A stretch of 64,000 bases of DNA, taken from Sodalinema lacuna_A (GTDB lineage Bacteria; Cyanobacteriota; Cyanobacteriia; Cyanobacteriales; Geitlerinemataceae). Positions 37,712 through 46,060 of the stretch are shown here, piece by piece. The stretch is taken from the NCBI GenBank assembly GCA_900149785.2, contig FSSI02000012.1:42669-106668 (forward strand), written 5' to 3'. The position numbers and the translations under genes are program-made. Below the pieces are notes generated by a model. It was not told the origin of the DNA. It made no database searches and saw only the letters and a program-made list of their open reading frames with translations. The stretch's first letter is position 1. Every line of letters starts with the position of its first letter.

Positions 37712-38281
37712 TCAATCTGACTCAGGCTCCCTCGGAAGAGAACCGGGGTTGAGCAATTCACGTAGCAAATCAGCTTGCTTTTGGGCCTGAGTGTCACTCG
37801 GATCGAGATCCGCCGCCTTATCAAACGCATCGAGAGCCTGTTCGTAGCGGTGCAAGTGGATATAGACAACGCCCAAGTTATACCAGATATTAGCATCCGT
37901 CGGTTGTAGCTCCGCCGCATAGCGTAGGGACGTCAACGCCTCCTCATAACGCCCCGTTTGCTCTAAAACAGCACCGAGGTTATCAAACAGAATCGCGCAT
38001 TTCGGAAACAAACCCGGCTCTAGGATGTCTCGTCGGTGACAATTCTGTCGCTGAATCGCCTCAGAACACGCATTCAGAGCCATGATGGGATCCGCATTGG
38101 AACAGAGATCCTCAAGTTCTTCGAGTTCATAGCTGTTTTGGCTAAAGCTACCAGAACGAGGGAGGCTAAGGAGGCCTCGCACTCCACCAGATTGAAAGAA
38201 CTTACCGGCCATCGCCCGATTCGTTCCGCCCACTAGAATGATAGTTAGAGCGAGGGTAACTGAACTTAAGAACGTCCTCAT
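37712..38281 (-). CDS. Secreted TPR protein
   Basis: This TPR protein of about 189 residues, when started at the ATG at 38281, has an N-terminal signal sequence (MRTFLSSVTLALTIILVGG followed by TNRAMAG). The body has a disulphide-prone region (CSNADPIMALNACSEAIQRQ) and about three TPR units: CAILFDNLGAVLEQTGRYEE, LRYAAELQPTDANIWYNLGV and AFDKAADLDPSDTQAQKQAD. A role as a periplasmic or lumenal scaffold is inferred from the fold. The frame is open 14 codons further up, where it would spoil the signal peptide. Confidence 0.8.
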   Translation of the reverse strand: MRTFLSSVTLALTIILVGGTNRAMAGKFFQSGGVRGLLSLPRSGSFSQNSYELEELEDLCSNADPIMALNACSEAIQRQNCHRRDILEPGLFPKCAILFDNLGAVLEQTGRYEEALTSLRYAAELQPTDANIWYNLGVVYIHLHRYEQALDAFDKAADLDPSDTQAQKQADLLRELLNPGSLPREPESD

Positions 38282-38323
38282 GAGTCCATTCCTGATGGGT
38301 CGATTAACGTCATACATGATCAT

Positions 38324-38866
38324 AAGCAGGTATCGGATTCCCCTATTTACGGGAGTCTAGGGTCGCATCGCTAATTTACAACAATTCATACCAGTTTAGC
38401 TCAGGAAAACTACTGAGAAAGGGGTGTCATACTTCAGTATTTATACTGAAAAATTAACTTAACGTGAGATAAACCTCTTTAAATCGCCTCAAGAATCGAT
38501 ATTTTAGTTTTTTTTAGAGCCTTGATGGTTTGATATATCAACGTATCTCTTGATGCTCATCTCAATCTTGACCTAACGTACAGTAATTTCACAAGATAAA
38601 CCAAGCTAAACCTTGAAAATAAATACCGTAAAAACAACAAAGGCATCCTAGATTGCAAAATCATAAAAAACGAGCGATTTCCAGAGACATTATCATCTTT
38701 TCAACTCAACGCTCGGTTTTGCTCTTCCGTATAATCACTAAAGCTTTACCAGTAATTATACGGAGTTTTGACAGAAGACGACCGACGATGTGATGCAGAT
38801 CATATCCTCTGGCCTCCAAAGCCGAAATAATTAAGCCGTCAAATTCAATCAACAAAAGCATCAATC
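38324..38866. other. AT-rich intergenic region with a strong inverted repeat
   Basis: This 543-base spacer is AT-rich and holds no supported gene. A 61-codon minus frame (38706-38891) reads across the comM start and lacks a recognisable product. The notable element is the perfect inverted repeat TCCGTATAAT (38726-38735) and ATTATACGGA (38755-38764), with a 19-base loop. A looser pair, AACGAGCG and CGCTCGGTT, surrounds 38,670-38,718. Confidence 0.55.
38726..38764. repeat. 10-bp perfect inverted repeat upstream of comM
   Basis: TCCGTATAAT (38726-38735) pairs with ATTATACGGA (38755-38764). The hairpin contains TATAAT-like sequence in both arms and lies about 100 bases upstream of the comM GTG start. 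It could be an operator, a transcript hairpin or the arm of a mobile element. Function unknown. Confidence 0.6.
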
Positions 38867-40393
38867 GTGTTAGCGCGAGTTTGGAGTGCATCCCTCTATG
38901 GCATCAACGCCGTGCGCGTCGGGGTCGAAATTGATGTCTCTGGCGGACTTCCCGCAACCGTGGTGGTGGGATTACCCGATACCGCCGTGCAAGAATCTCG
39001 GGAACGAGTCAAAGCCGCTCTGCGAAATTCTGGCTTTAGCTTTCCCATGCGGCGAATTGTCGTCAATCTCACCCCGGCTGACCTACGCAAAGAGGGGCCA
39101 AGCTTTGACTTACCCATCAGTCTGGGGATCCTCGCGGCGTCAGAACAAATCAACCCCCAACTGCTGGGGGATTATCTGTTTCTCGGAGAAGTCTCCCTCG
39201 ATGGTAGTTTACGGCCCGTCACCGGAGTGCTTCCCATTGCGGCGGCGGCGGCCGAGATGGGAATGACGGGGCTAGTCGTCCCCGAGGCCAATGCGAAAGA
39301 GGCGGCGGTGATCGCGGGCCTGTCGGTTTATGGCTTTGGTTCGGTGGCCGAGGTGACCCGATTTCTCGATCAGCCCGATCAGTTCCCGCGCACGGTGGTC
39401 GATTTGCAACAGGCCCTGGCCAGTCGTGAGGATGTGGGCTTAGATCTCAAAGAGGTCAAAGGACAGGCCCATGCGCGACGCGCCCTGGAAATTGCAGCGG
39501 CTGGGGGACATAATCTGATTTTTGTTGGACCGCCGGGAAGCGGTAAAACCATGTTGGCGCGGCGTTTACCGGGGATTCTACCACCGCTGAGTTTGCCTGA
39601 AGCCTTGGAGGTGACGCAAATTCATTCGGTGGCTGGGTTATTGCGCGATCGCGGCCAACTCATCAGTCAACGTCCCTTCCGCAGTCCCCACCATTCCGCC
39701 AGTGGTCCCTCCCTCGTCGGCGGTGGTAGTTATCCCAAACCCGGCGAAATTTCCCTGGCCCATCGCGGTGTCTTATTCCTCGATGAATTGACCGAGTTTA
39801 AACGGGATGTCTTGGAATTTCTGCGTCAACCCCTCGAAGATGGCCAAGTCACCATTTCCCGCACTCGTCAATCGGTGGAATTTCCGGCTCGCTTTACCCT
39901 TGTCGCCAGTACTAATCCCTGTCCCTGTGGCTATTATGGCGATCCGATTCAAGGATGCACCTGTTCACCCCGACAACGAGATCAATATTGGGCCAAACTC
40001 TCGGGGCCACTCATGGACCGTATTGATTTGCAAGTGGTCGTCAATCGTCTCAAACCCGAAGAAATTTTACAGCCGGGCCTGGGTGAAAACTCCGCTTCGG
40101 TGCGATCGCGGGTCAAGCTGGGCCGAGACTACGCCTCAGAGCGCTTCGCCGCTGAGCCAATTCGCTGTAACGCCGAGATGCAACGTCATCATTTGCGCCG
40201 CTGGTGTCAACTCGATGAGGCCAGTCAGGGATTACTGGAGGCGGCGATTCGTAAATTAGGCTTATCGGCCCGAGGAACCGATCGCATCCTCAAAGTGGCC
40301 CGCACCATCGCCGATCTGGCCCAAGCCGATCGCATCGAGGCCCCTCACATCGCCGAAGCCATCCAATATCGCACCATCGATCGCATGACCTAA
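38867..40393 (+). CDS. comM: YifB/ComM family Mg-chelatase-like AAA+ ATPase
   Basis: This 508-residue protein has an N-terminal Lon-protease-like fold (MLARVWSASLYGI to about residue 180) and an AAA+ module. Walker A is FVGPPGSGKTMLARRLPG near residue 220, and Walker B lies in HRGVLFLDELTEF. A zinc-type cysteine group, NPCPCGYYGDPIQGCTCSP, and the Mg-chelatase C-terminal domain follow. ComM is a hexameric helicase promoting branch migration during natural transformation in Gram-negative bacteria. In cyanobacteria a role in transformation is likely but not shown here. The start is GTG at 38867. It converges with nth, the two overlapping by a few bases. Confidence 0.92.
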   Translation: MLARVWSASLYGINAVRVGVEIDVSGGLPATVVVGLPDTAVQESRERVKAALRNSGFSFPMRRIVVNLTPADLRKEGPSFDLPISLGILAASEQINPQLLGDYLFLGEVSLDGSLRPVTGVLPIAAAAAEMGMTGLVVPEANAKEAAVIAGLSVYGFGSVAEVTRFLDQPDQFPRTVVDLQQALASREDVGLDLKEVKGQAHARRALEIAAAGGHNLIFVGPPGSGKTMLARRLPGILPPLSLPEALEVTQIHSVAGLLRDRGQLISQRPFRSPHHSASGPSLVGGGSYPKPGEISLAHRGVLFLDELTEFKRDVLEFLRQPLEDGQVTISRTRQSVEFPARFTLVASTNPCPCGYYGDPIQGCTCSPRQRDQYWAKLSGPLMDRIDLQVVVNRLKPEEILQPGLGENSASVRSRVKLGRDYASERFAAEPIRCNAEMQRHHLRRWCQLDEASQGLLEAAIRKLGLSARGTDRILKVARTIADLAQADRIEAPHIAEAIQYRTIDRMT

Positions 40394-41040
40394 CCCCCCA
40401 ACCCCACCGGACAGAGATCGACTAACACACAATCCCCACAATTGGGCTTACGGGCCTTACACACCGCTCGTCCATGATAAATGAGACGAATTGACCAATT
40501 TTCCCAGTCTGACTGGGGTAACAAGGGCATCAAGGCCCGCTCCACCTTCACGGGATTGTCCTCATCCGTGAGTCCCAGCCGTCGACTCAAGCGCTTCACA
40601 TGAGTATCCACCGTCACCCCAGCATTGATCCCAAACCCATGAGCGAGAACCACATTGGCCGTTTTCCGAGCCACACCAGGGAGTTGAGTTAACGCCTCCA
40701 TGGTTTGGGGAACCTGGCCGTCAAAGCGTTCCAGAATCATCTGGCTCGCGCCGCGAATGTTCTTGGCCTTATTGCGATAGAAGCCGGTGGATTTAATCAA
40801 GGCTTCCAACGTCTCCAGGTTGGCTCCCGCCAAGGCGATCGCATCGGGGTAATGCGCAAACAAGGCCGGGGTGACGTTGTTGACTCGTTCATCGGTACAT
40901 TGAGCCGAAAGCATCGTCGCCACGAGTAATTGCAGCGGACTCTCATAGTCGAGGCTACAGGTTGCATCAGGATATAAGGCCGTCAAACGCCTCAAAATTT
41001 CCCCGGCCCGTTGTTGCTCAGACACAGATTTGACAACCAT
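40390..41040 (-). CDS. nth: Endonuclease III (DNA glycosylase/AP lyase)
   Basis: This base-excision repair enzyme of about 216 residues removes oxidised pyrimidines and cleaves the AP site. It has the helix-hairpin-helix LTQLPGVARKTANVVLAHGF with the catalytic lysine before it (STGFYRNKAKNI). The catalytic aspartate sits in TVDTHVKRLSRRLG, and the C-terminal 4Fe-4S cysteines in CKARKPNCGDCVLVDLC. The frame is open to 41076, which would overlap rseP by 25 bases. The ATG at 41040 leaves 11 bases after the rseP stop and is equally plausible. The pair is probably cotranscribed. Confidence 0.93.
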   Translation of the reverse strand: MVVKSVSEQQRAGEILRRLTALYPDATCSLDYESPLQLLVATMLSAQCTDERVNNVTPALFAHYPDAIALAGANLETLEALIKSTGFYRNKAKNIRGASQMILERFDGQVPQTMEALTQLPGVARKTANVVLAHGFGINAGVTVDTHVKRLSRRLGLTDEDNPVKVERALMPLLPQSDWENWSIRLIYHGRAVCKARKPNCGDCVLVDLCPVGLGG

Positions 41041-41051
41041 AGAGAGTTCGC

Positions 41052-42143
41052 TTAGCGGCTGAGTTGTTGCACCCATTCGAGTTGGCTGGTATCGCGCACA
41101 ATCAGGAAAATTCCCAATCCCAACAGTAACAGCAATCCCGATTGCATCACTCCATCTTGGATATGCACCGGAACCGGTTTCCCGCGAACCCCCTCAACCA
41201 GTAGAAAAGCCAATTGGCCGCCATCTAAGGCCGGTAGGGGCAAGATATTGATAATCGCTAGGTTGACACTAATCACCGCCGCAAAAAACAAGAGATTCAT
41301 GGCATCGCGGGCCGCAAAATCAGCGCCTTGAGCCACAATCCCGACAGGACCGGCAATCTGGCCGGCCGTACTTTCGAAGTTGGTCGCGAGCTGATAAAAG
41401 CCCTTGAGGGTATTGACAAAAATCACCTGAAACTGTTTGGCGGCAATTCCCACCACCTCAAAGGGGTTTTGAACTTGACGATAGACTCGTTCCCCATTGG
41501 GTGCTAGTTGTACACCAATGCGCCCGTTTCCGTCGCTTCCCCGTTCAGGAATGACCGTTAGGGAGAGGCGATCGTCATTGCGTTCAACGGTCAGAGAAAT
41601 GGGGGTTTCCGGGTTATCTTCGATGGTCTCTTTGAGATCGAAGATGGCCGATTCTCCCGCCCCTAGGGGGTTGCCGTCAATGGCGACAATGAGATCGAGG
41701 TCTTCTAAGCCGGCCCGCGCGGCGGGGCTATCGACGGCCATCACTTGAGGGACAACCACACCGGGTTCAGCGTTGAAGCCGCTGGGAATGCCCGTGGAGC
41801 CGATTTGGAAGATGAGAACCAAATAGGCGAAAATTAGGTTGGCGATGACGCCAGCGCTAATGACGATCGCGCGATCGAGAACCGGCCGATTGCGGAGTAA
41901 ATCGGGGTCATCCTCGGGGATGGTGCTGTCGGGATCGTCATCGGGGAAGCCGACAAACCCACCGAGGGGGAAGGCGCGGACAGCATATTCGGTTTCGGGG
42001 CCTTGGTATTTGAGCAAAATCGGACCAAAGCCAATCGAAAAGCGGTTGACATGGATGCCTTGCCAGCGAGCCGCGAGGAAATGACCTAGCTCGTGAACGG
42101 CGATGAGAATGGCGATAACTGCGATCGCTGCCAGAACAAACAT
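41052..42143 (-). CDS. rseP: RseP-type site-2 zinc metalloprotease
   Basis: This intramembrane protease of about 363 residues belongs to family M50. The first helix carries the zinc site HELGHFLAARW (HExxH) near residue 18, and a GFGPILL-type loop follows. A PDZ domain is seen in the middle (MAVDSPAARAGLEDLDLIVAI). The second active-site motif is NILPLPALDGGQLAFLLVEG. It cleaves membrane proteins such as anti-sigma factors or signal-peptide remnants. The frame is open 26 codons up, but MFVLAAIAVIAILIAVHELG at 42143 gives the family N-terminus. Confidence 0.94.
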   Translation of the reverse strand: MFVLAAIAVIAILIAVHELGHFLAARWQGIHVNRFSIGFGPILLKYQGPETEYAVRAFPLGGFVGFPDDDPDSTIPEDDPDLLRNRPVLDRAIVISAGVIANLIFAYLVLIFQIGSTGIPSGFNAEPGVVVPQVMAVDSPAARAGLEDLDLIVAIDGNPLGAGESAIFDLKETIEDNPETPISLTVERNDDRLSLTVIPERGSDGNGRIGVQLAPNGERVYRQVQNPFEVVGIAAKQFQVIFVNTLKGFYQLATNFESTAGQIAGPVGIVAQGADFAARDAMNLLFFAAVISVNLAIINILPLPALDGGQLAFLLVEGVRGKPVPVHIQDGVMQSGLLLLLGLGIFLIVRDTSQLEWVQQLSR

Positions 42144-42300
42144 GACGTTAGTAGCAAAAGAATAAACAGGCCTAGTTACCCATCTTAAATGGTTTTGCGG
42201 TGTAGTCGGGCTGATCGGCAAAACTCAACGCCGACTCAACGCCAACTCACCGCGATCGCGAGGGGCTAGGATGGGGACTCAGGCCGGTCTGGAGGGGACT

Positions 42301-45300
42301 TTAGCCGGTGTTACGCATTCCGGCCGCAATCCCATTGAGGGTTAACAAGGCCCCGCGCAGCAATTCACCTTTGCTATAGCGCGAGTGAATCACCCCTGGG
42401 GTAGCACTTTTGCCATGTTGACGCAGGCGCTTGAGTAAGGACACTTGCAAGAGTCCCAGGGGGATAATGGTGGAGTTGCGTAACTGCACCGAGCGTCGTA
42501 GGCCGGGATCTCCATCGAGGAGATGTTTATGGCCGGTAATTTGTAGAACCAGGTCCCGTGACTGATGATATTCATCAACGATGCGATCGAGAATCACCGC
42601 AAAGCGATCGCGATCTTCAGGATGGCTCAACTCCCGCACATAATGTTCGGCGATTTGTAAATCCACTTTGGCCAGGGTCATCTCCACTTTAGAGATGGCC
42701 ATTTTGAAGAAGGGCCATTTCATGTAGAAATAGCGCAACAACTTGAGATGTTCCTCGGGTTTCTCCTGCAAGAACTCATTGAGGGCGGTTCCCACACCGT
42801 ACCAGGCCGGGAGTAAGAAGCGGCTTTGCGTCCAGCTAAACACCCAAGGAATAGCCCGTAAACTGCCGATATCTTTCTTCCCTTGACGACGGCGGGAGGG
42901 ACGGGAGGAAATTTGCAGTTGGCTAATTTCCTCAATCGGCGTCACTTGCATGAAGAAGTCGATAAAATCGGGTTCCTCATAGACCAAAGAGCGATAATGT
43001 TGCCGAGATTTGTGGGCCAACTCCTCCATAGTCTCGTTCCAGGGTTGGATGTCGTCGAAGCCAGACCCCAATAAGCTCGATTGAATCACCGCCGAGGTTA
43101 CGGTTTCGAGGTGATAGAGGGCCAACTCGGGGAGGGAGTATTTCGAGGCCAACACTTCTCCCTGTTCCGTGATTTTAATGCGGCCATCGATGGTGCGTCC
43201 TGGCTGAGCCAAAATGGCTTCGTAGGCGGGACCCCCACCCCGGCCGACGGACCCACCGCGTCCGTGGAAGATGCGCAGTTTCACCCCGTAAGGCTCGCTG
43301 ACGGCTTGTAGGGACTTTTGCGCTTTATGGATTTCCCAGTTACTGCTGAGGAAGCCCGAGTCCTTGTTACTGTCGGAATAGCCGAGCATCACCTCTTGTA
43401 GAGAGGGACTCAGGGGGGTCGATGAGGAGTCTTCTCGTCCGTAGCCGCCGGTGAGGAGGATTTGGTAGAGGGGTAATTCAAACAAATCCTTCATGACTGA
43501 AGGGGCTCGTTTCAAGTCTTCGACGGTTTCAAACAGGGGAACCACTTGTAGGGTTCCGGTCCCGGTGGCGGGGTCATAGAGGCCCGCTTCTTTCGCTAAC
43601 AACAGCACTTCTAGGAGGTCGCTGGCCTGGCGACTCATGCTGATGATGTAGGTTTGACAGAGTTCGGTGCCAAACTCCTGTTGTAGCAGCCGGACAATGC
43701 GGAAGGTTTCGATGGTTTCCTTGGTAATCGGCGAAAAGGGTAATTCTGTCGGAACCAAGGGCCGGCGCGTTTGCAGTTCTTTGGTCAGCCACTCTACCCG
43801 TTCGGCTTCTGTCAGTTCGCAATAGGGTTTCGGGAGAATTTGTAGATACTCGGTCAGTTCATTGAGAGCCTCTTCATGGCGTGAGGATTCTTGGCGAATG
43901 TCTAAATGGGCCAAGTTAAAGCCATAGATTTCGACCTGACAGATGAGGGTGTCGAGTTCACTGCATTGCAAGCCAGTTTCAAAGAGGTTCCGTTGAATCA
44001 GTTGCAATTCGGCCAGAAATTCCGAGCCTGAGCGATAGACGGGGATGCTGTTGACTTCGCGGATTTGCTGTCGCCAGTCTTCGGCGTGGTAGAGGCTGAG
44101 GTTGCGATCGCGGGTATTTTCGAGCCGTTTCTGCACATAGGCCAGTTTCAGGCGATAGGGTTCTTGGCGGTAACGGATGGCGAGGCGATCGTACACTTCG
44201 CTCATTTGCAGCCGATCCTGTTCGACGGATTCGAGCAGTTCCGGTAGCACATCGCTCCAATGAAGAGATAGACTCAGAGACTCACTGAGGCTATCAATGG
44301 CATCGATATACTTCTCTAGGACGAGATTCCGTTGATAACAGGCGGTTTGCCAAGTTACACGAGGGGTTACGGACGGGTTTCCATCGCGATCGGACCCGAC
44401 CCAGGAGCCAAATTTACAGAAGTTGTAGCTTGGCGGTTCAATATGGGGGAAGGAGACTTTGAGGGTGCGTTTGAGCCGCTGGTAGAGTTGGGGCAGGGTA
44501 TCAAACAGCACTTCGGTGAAGTAATGCAGAGTATATTCGACTTCATCGAGGACCGTCGGTTTGAATTGGTGTAATTCATCGGTCCGCCACCAGAGGCGAA
44601 TTTCCTCCATCAGTTGTTCCTGAAGCGCTTCAGCTTCGAGGGAGGAGGTGCGTCCCATCGAATGGAGGCCATCTTCAACCCGGTCGAGTTGGCGTAAGAC
44701 GCGGGCGATACGACGTTGTTTGCCGCGAATGGTGCGCCGTACAATCTCAGTCGGGTGAGCGGTGAAGACGAGACGAATATCGAGTTGATCGAGTAATTTC
44801 TGAATCAGGTTCGGGGGAACATTGAGTTGTCGCAACTGGGGAAATAGGGAGCCAAAGGTTCCCCGTTCAGGGGTTTGACTGGTCTCAGCAGCCGGGAGAC
44901 TCGCATCAGGAAAGCCCTCATCGGGGGACTCAACTCGTGAGATGGACTCCTCGGTAAAGGTTAAATTGTTGCTGACGTTGGCTTTTTGCTGATCTCGTTG
45001 TTCATAGTGTTGTTCAACGATGTTGATCAGTTGGAAGTATAGAGCGAAGCCTCGGGCCGCGCGAATCGCATCGTTGAGGTCAAGTTGTTCAATTTTGCGA
45101 ACGACGGGAGAATCTTTGAGATTCGGTGCTTGTCCGCCTTCGGCTTGCATGGGGTTAAGTTCATGTAGGAGGTCAACCATTTGTTGACCGCACTCCTGAC
45201 GCAGTACGGACTCCCACAAGTCCTCAACGACTTTGAGACGGTGACGCAGCCGAACGTCTGAAGTGGAGGAGACGTTGAATGGGCGATCGGTTCTCTCAAG

Positions 45301-45312
45301 GGTTGGACTCAT
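42301..45312 (-). CDS. ppc: Phosphoenolpyruvate carboxylase
   Basis: This 1003-residue enzyme carboxylates phosphoenolpyruvate to oxaloacetate to replenish the TCA cycle and supply C4 acids. Motifs seen: LVFTAHPTEIVRRTI with the catalytic histidine near residue 185, VGSDRDGNPSVTP, LGYSDSNKDSGFLSS with the catalytic lysine, FHGRGGSVGRGGGP, and the conserved C-terminus NGIAAGMRNTG. The insertion QQKANVSNNLTFTEE around residues 115-150 is variable and typical of cyanobacterial PEPC. The protein is full length. No serine phosphorylation motif of the plant type is visible at the N-terminus. Confidence 0.98.
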   Translation of the reverse strand: MSPTLERTDRPFNVSSTSDVRLRHRLKVVEDLWESVLRQECGQQMVDLLHELNPMQAEGGQAPNLKDSPVVRKIEQLDLNDAIRAARGFALYFQLINIVEQHYEQRDQQKANVSNNLTFTEESISRVESPDEGFPDASLPAAETSQTPERGTFGSLFPQLRQLNVPPNLIQKLLDQLDIRLVFTAHPTEIVRRTIRGKQRRIARVLRQLDRVEDGLHSMGRTSSLEAEALQEQLMEEIRLWWRTDELHQFKPTVLDEVEYTLHYFTEVLFDTLPQLYQRLKRTLKVSFPHIEPPSYNFCKFGSWVGSDRDGNPSVTPRVTWQTACYQRNLVLEKYIDAIDSLSESLSLSLHWSDVLPELLESVEQDRLQMSEVYDRLAIRYRQEPYRLKLAYVQKRLENTRDRNLSLYHAEDWRQQIREVNSIPVYRSGSEFLAELQLIQRNLFETGLQCSELDTLICQVEIYGFNLAHLDIRQESSRHEEALNELTEYLQILPKPYCELTEAERVEWLTKELQTRRPLVPTELPFSPITKETIETFRIVRLLQQEFGTELCQTYIISMSRQASDLLEVLLLAKEAGLYDPATGTGTLQVVPLFETVEDLKRAPSVMKDLFELPLYQILLTGGYGREDSSSTPLSPSLQEVMLGYSDSNKDSGFLSSNWEIHKAQKSLQAVSEPYGVKLRIFHGRGGSVGRGGGPAYEAILAQPGRTIDGRIKITEQGEVLASKYSLPELALYHLETVTSAVIQSSLLGSGFDDIQPWNETMEELAHKSRQHYRSLVYEEPDFIDFFMQVTPIEEISQLQISSRPSRRRQGKKDIGSLRAIPWVFSWTQSRFLLPAWYGVGTALNEFLQEKPEEHLKLLRYFYMKWPFFKMAISKVEMTLAKVDLQIAEHYVRELSHPEDRDRFAVILDRIVDEYHQSRDLVLQITGHKHLLDGDPGLRRSVQLRNSTIIPLGLLQVSLLKRLRQHGKSATPGVIHSRYSKGELLRGALLTLNGIAAGMRNTG

Positions 45313-45535
45313 TATGATACTCGGATTAGGCGGCTTGCCAATGTTGGGGCAGGTTTCCTGGGGTTTGCCCGTTGCTGTCAGGGTACGAGCCGGTCACAGC
45401 GGCAAAACTGTCATGACCGAAGGCCTTAGAGACTGGTGAACTGAGCAGAACGGGCAGACTCGGGAGGTTGTCGTCAGAAAACAATTTATTCTGTCAACAA
45501 ATCCTCGTTTGGTGTTGTAGTCTGCGTGACAGACA

Positions 45536-45778
45536 TTAACTCGATTCAGCGTTGCTGGGGTTGGACTCGTCGCTGGGGACGTTGAGAACGGGGAGGCGAT
45601 CGCCCCGAAATAACTCCTCGCTGGCTTGTCCGAGCGCAATGGTGGACTCCAGCAGCGCCTGAGCGCCCCAGAGTCCCGCTAGAACAGGAGCCGTGGCCGC
45701 TCCGACGAGGAGGCTGGCCAGGGTGGGTCCGGAGGTGCTGACCTCGGGGTGATGACCTGAGTTATTATAGGATTCCAT
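45536..45778 (-). CDS. Small hypothetical protein with hydrophobic centre
   Basis: This 80-residue protein has a polar start (MESYNNSGHHPEVSTSG), a small-residue hydrophobic segment (ASLLVGAATAPVLAGLWGAQ, residues 21-40) that may span or associate with a membrane, and a polar tail ending NPSNAESS. It looks like a real conserved cyanobacterial protein but I cannot name it. It is isolated between ppc and the large plus-strand gene. The adjoining spacers (45313-45535 and 45779-46060) show nothing convincing. Confidence 0.55.
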   Translation of the reverse strand: MESYNNSGHHPEVSTSGPTLASLLVGAATAPVLAGLWGAQALLESTIALGQASEELFRGDRLPVLNVPSDESNPSNAESS

Positions 45779-46060
45779 GAGACTAGCCCTCTTGAAAATT
45801 GGATCGGTCGATATGCCAGAACGATATGCCAGAATGGGATCAGTCGATGATCGTTAATTCTTTCCTACTGCAAATAGAGGCAAAACTCAATCTCTGGCCG
45901 AGGTCAATGGGTTGGCCGAGACTCGCTTGGGTCTAGGATACGTGAATCCTCGCGAACCTGCTAATTCGCCGCCAGCTCTCGAATGGAGGTTGCGATATTG
46001 AGGTTCCGATGTGAAGGAATTGCACATGAATTGCACAGCAGTCAAGTCAGGACGTGATTG

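Noticed and set aside
38706..38891. 61-codon minus frame overlapping the comM start
   Set aside because: It crosses the inverted repeat and the beginning of comM, and no product is recognisable.
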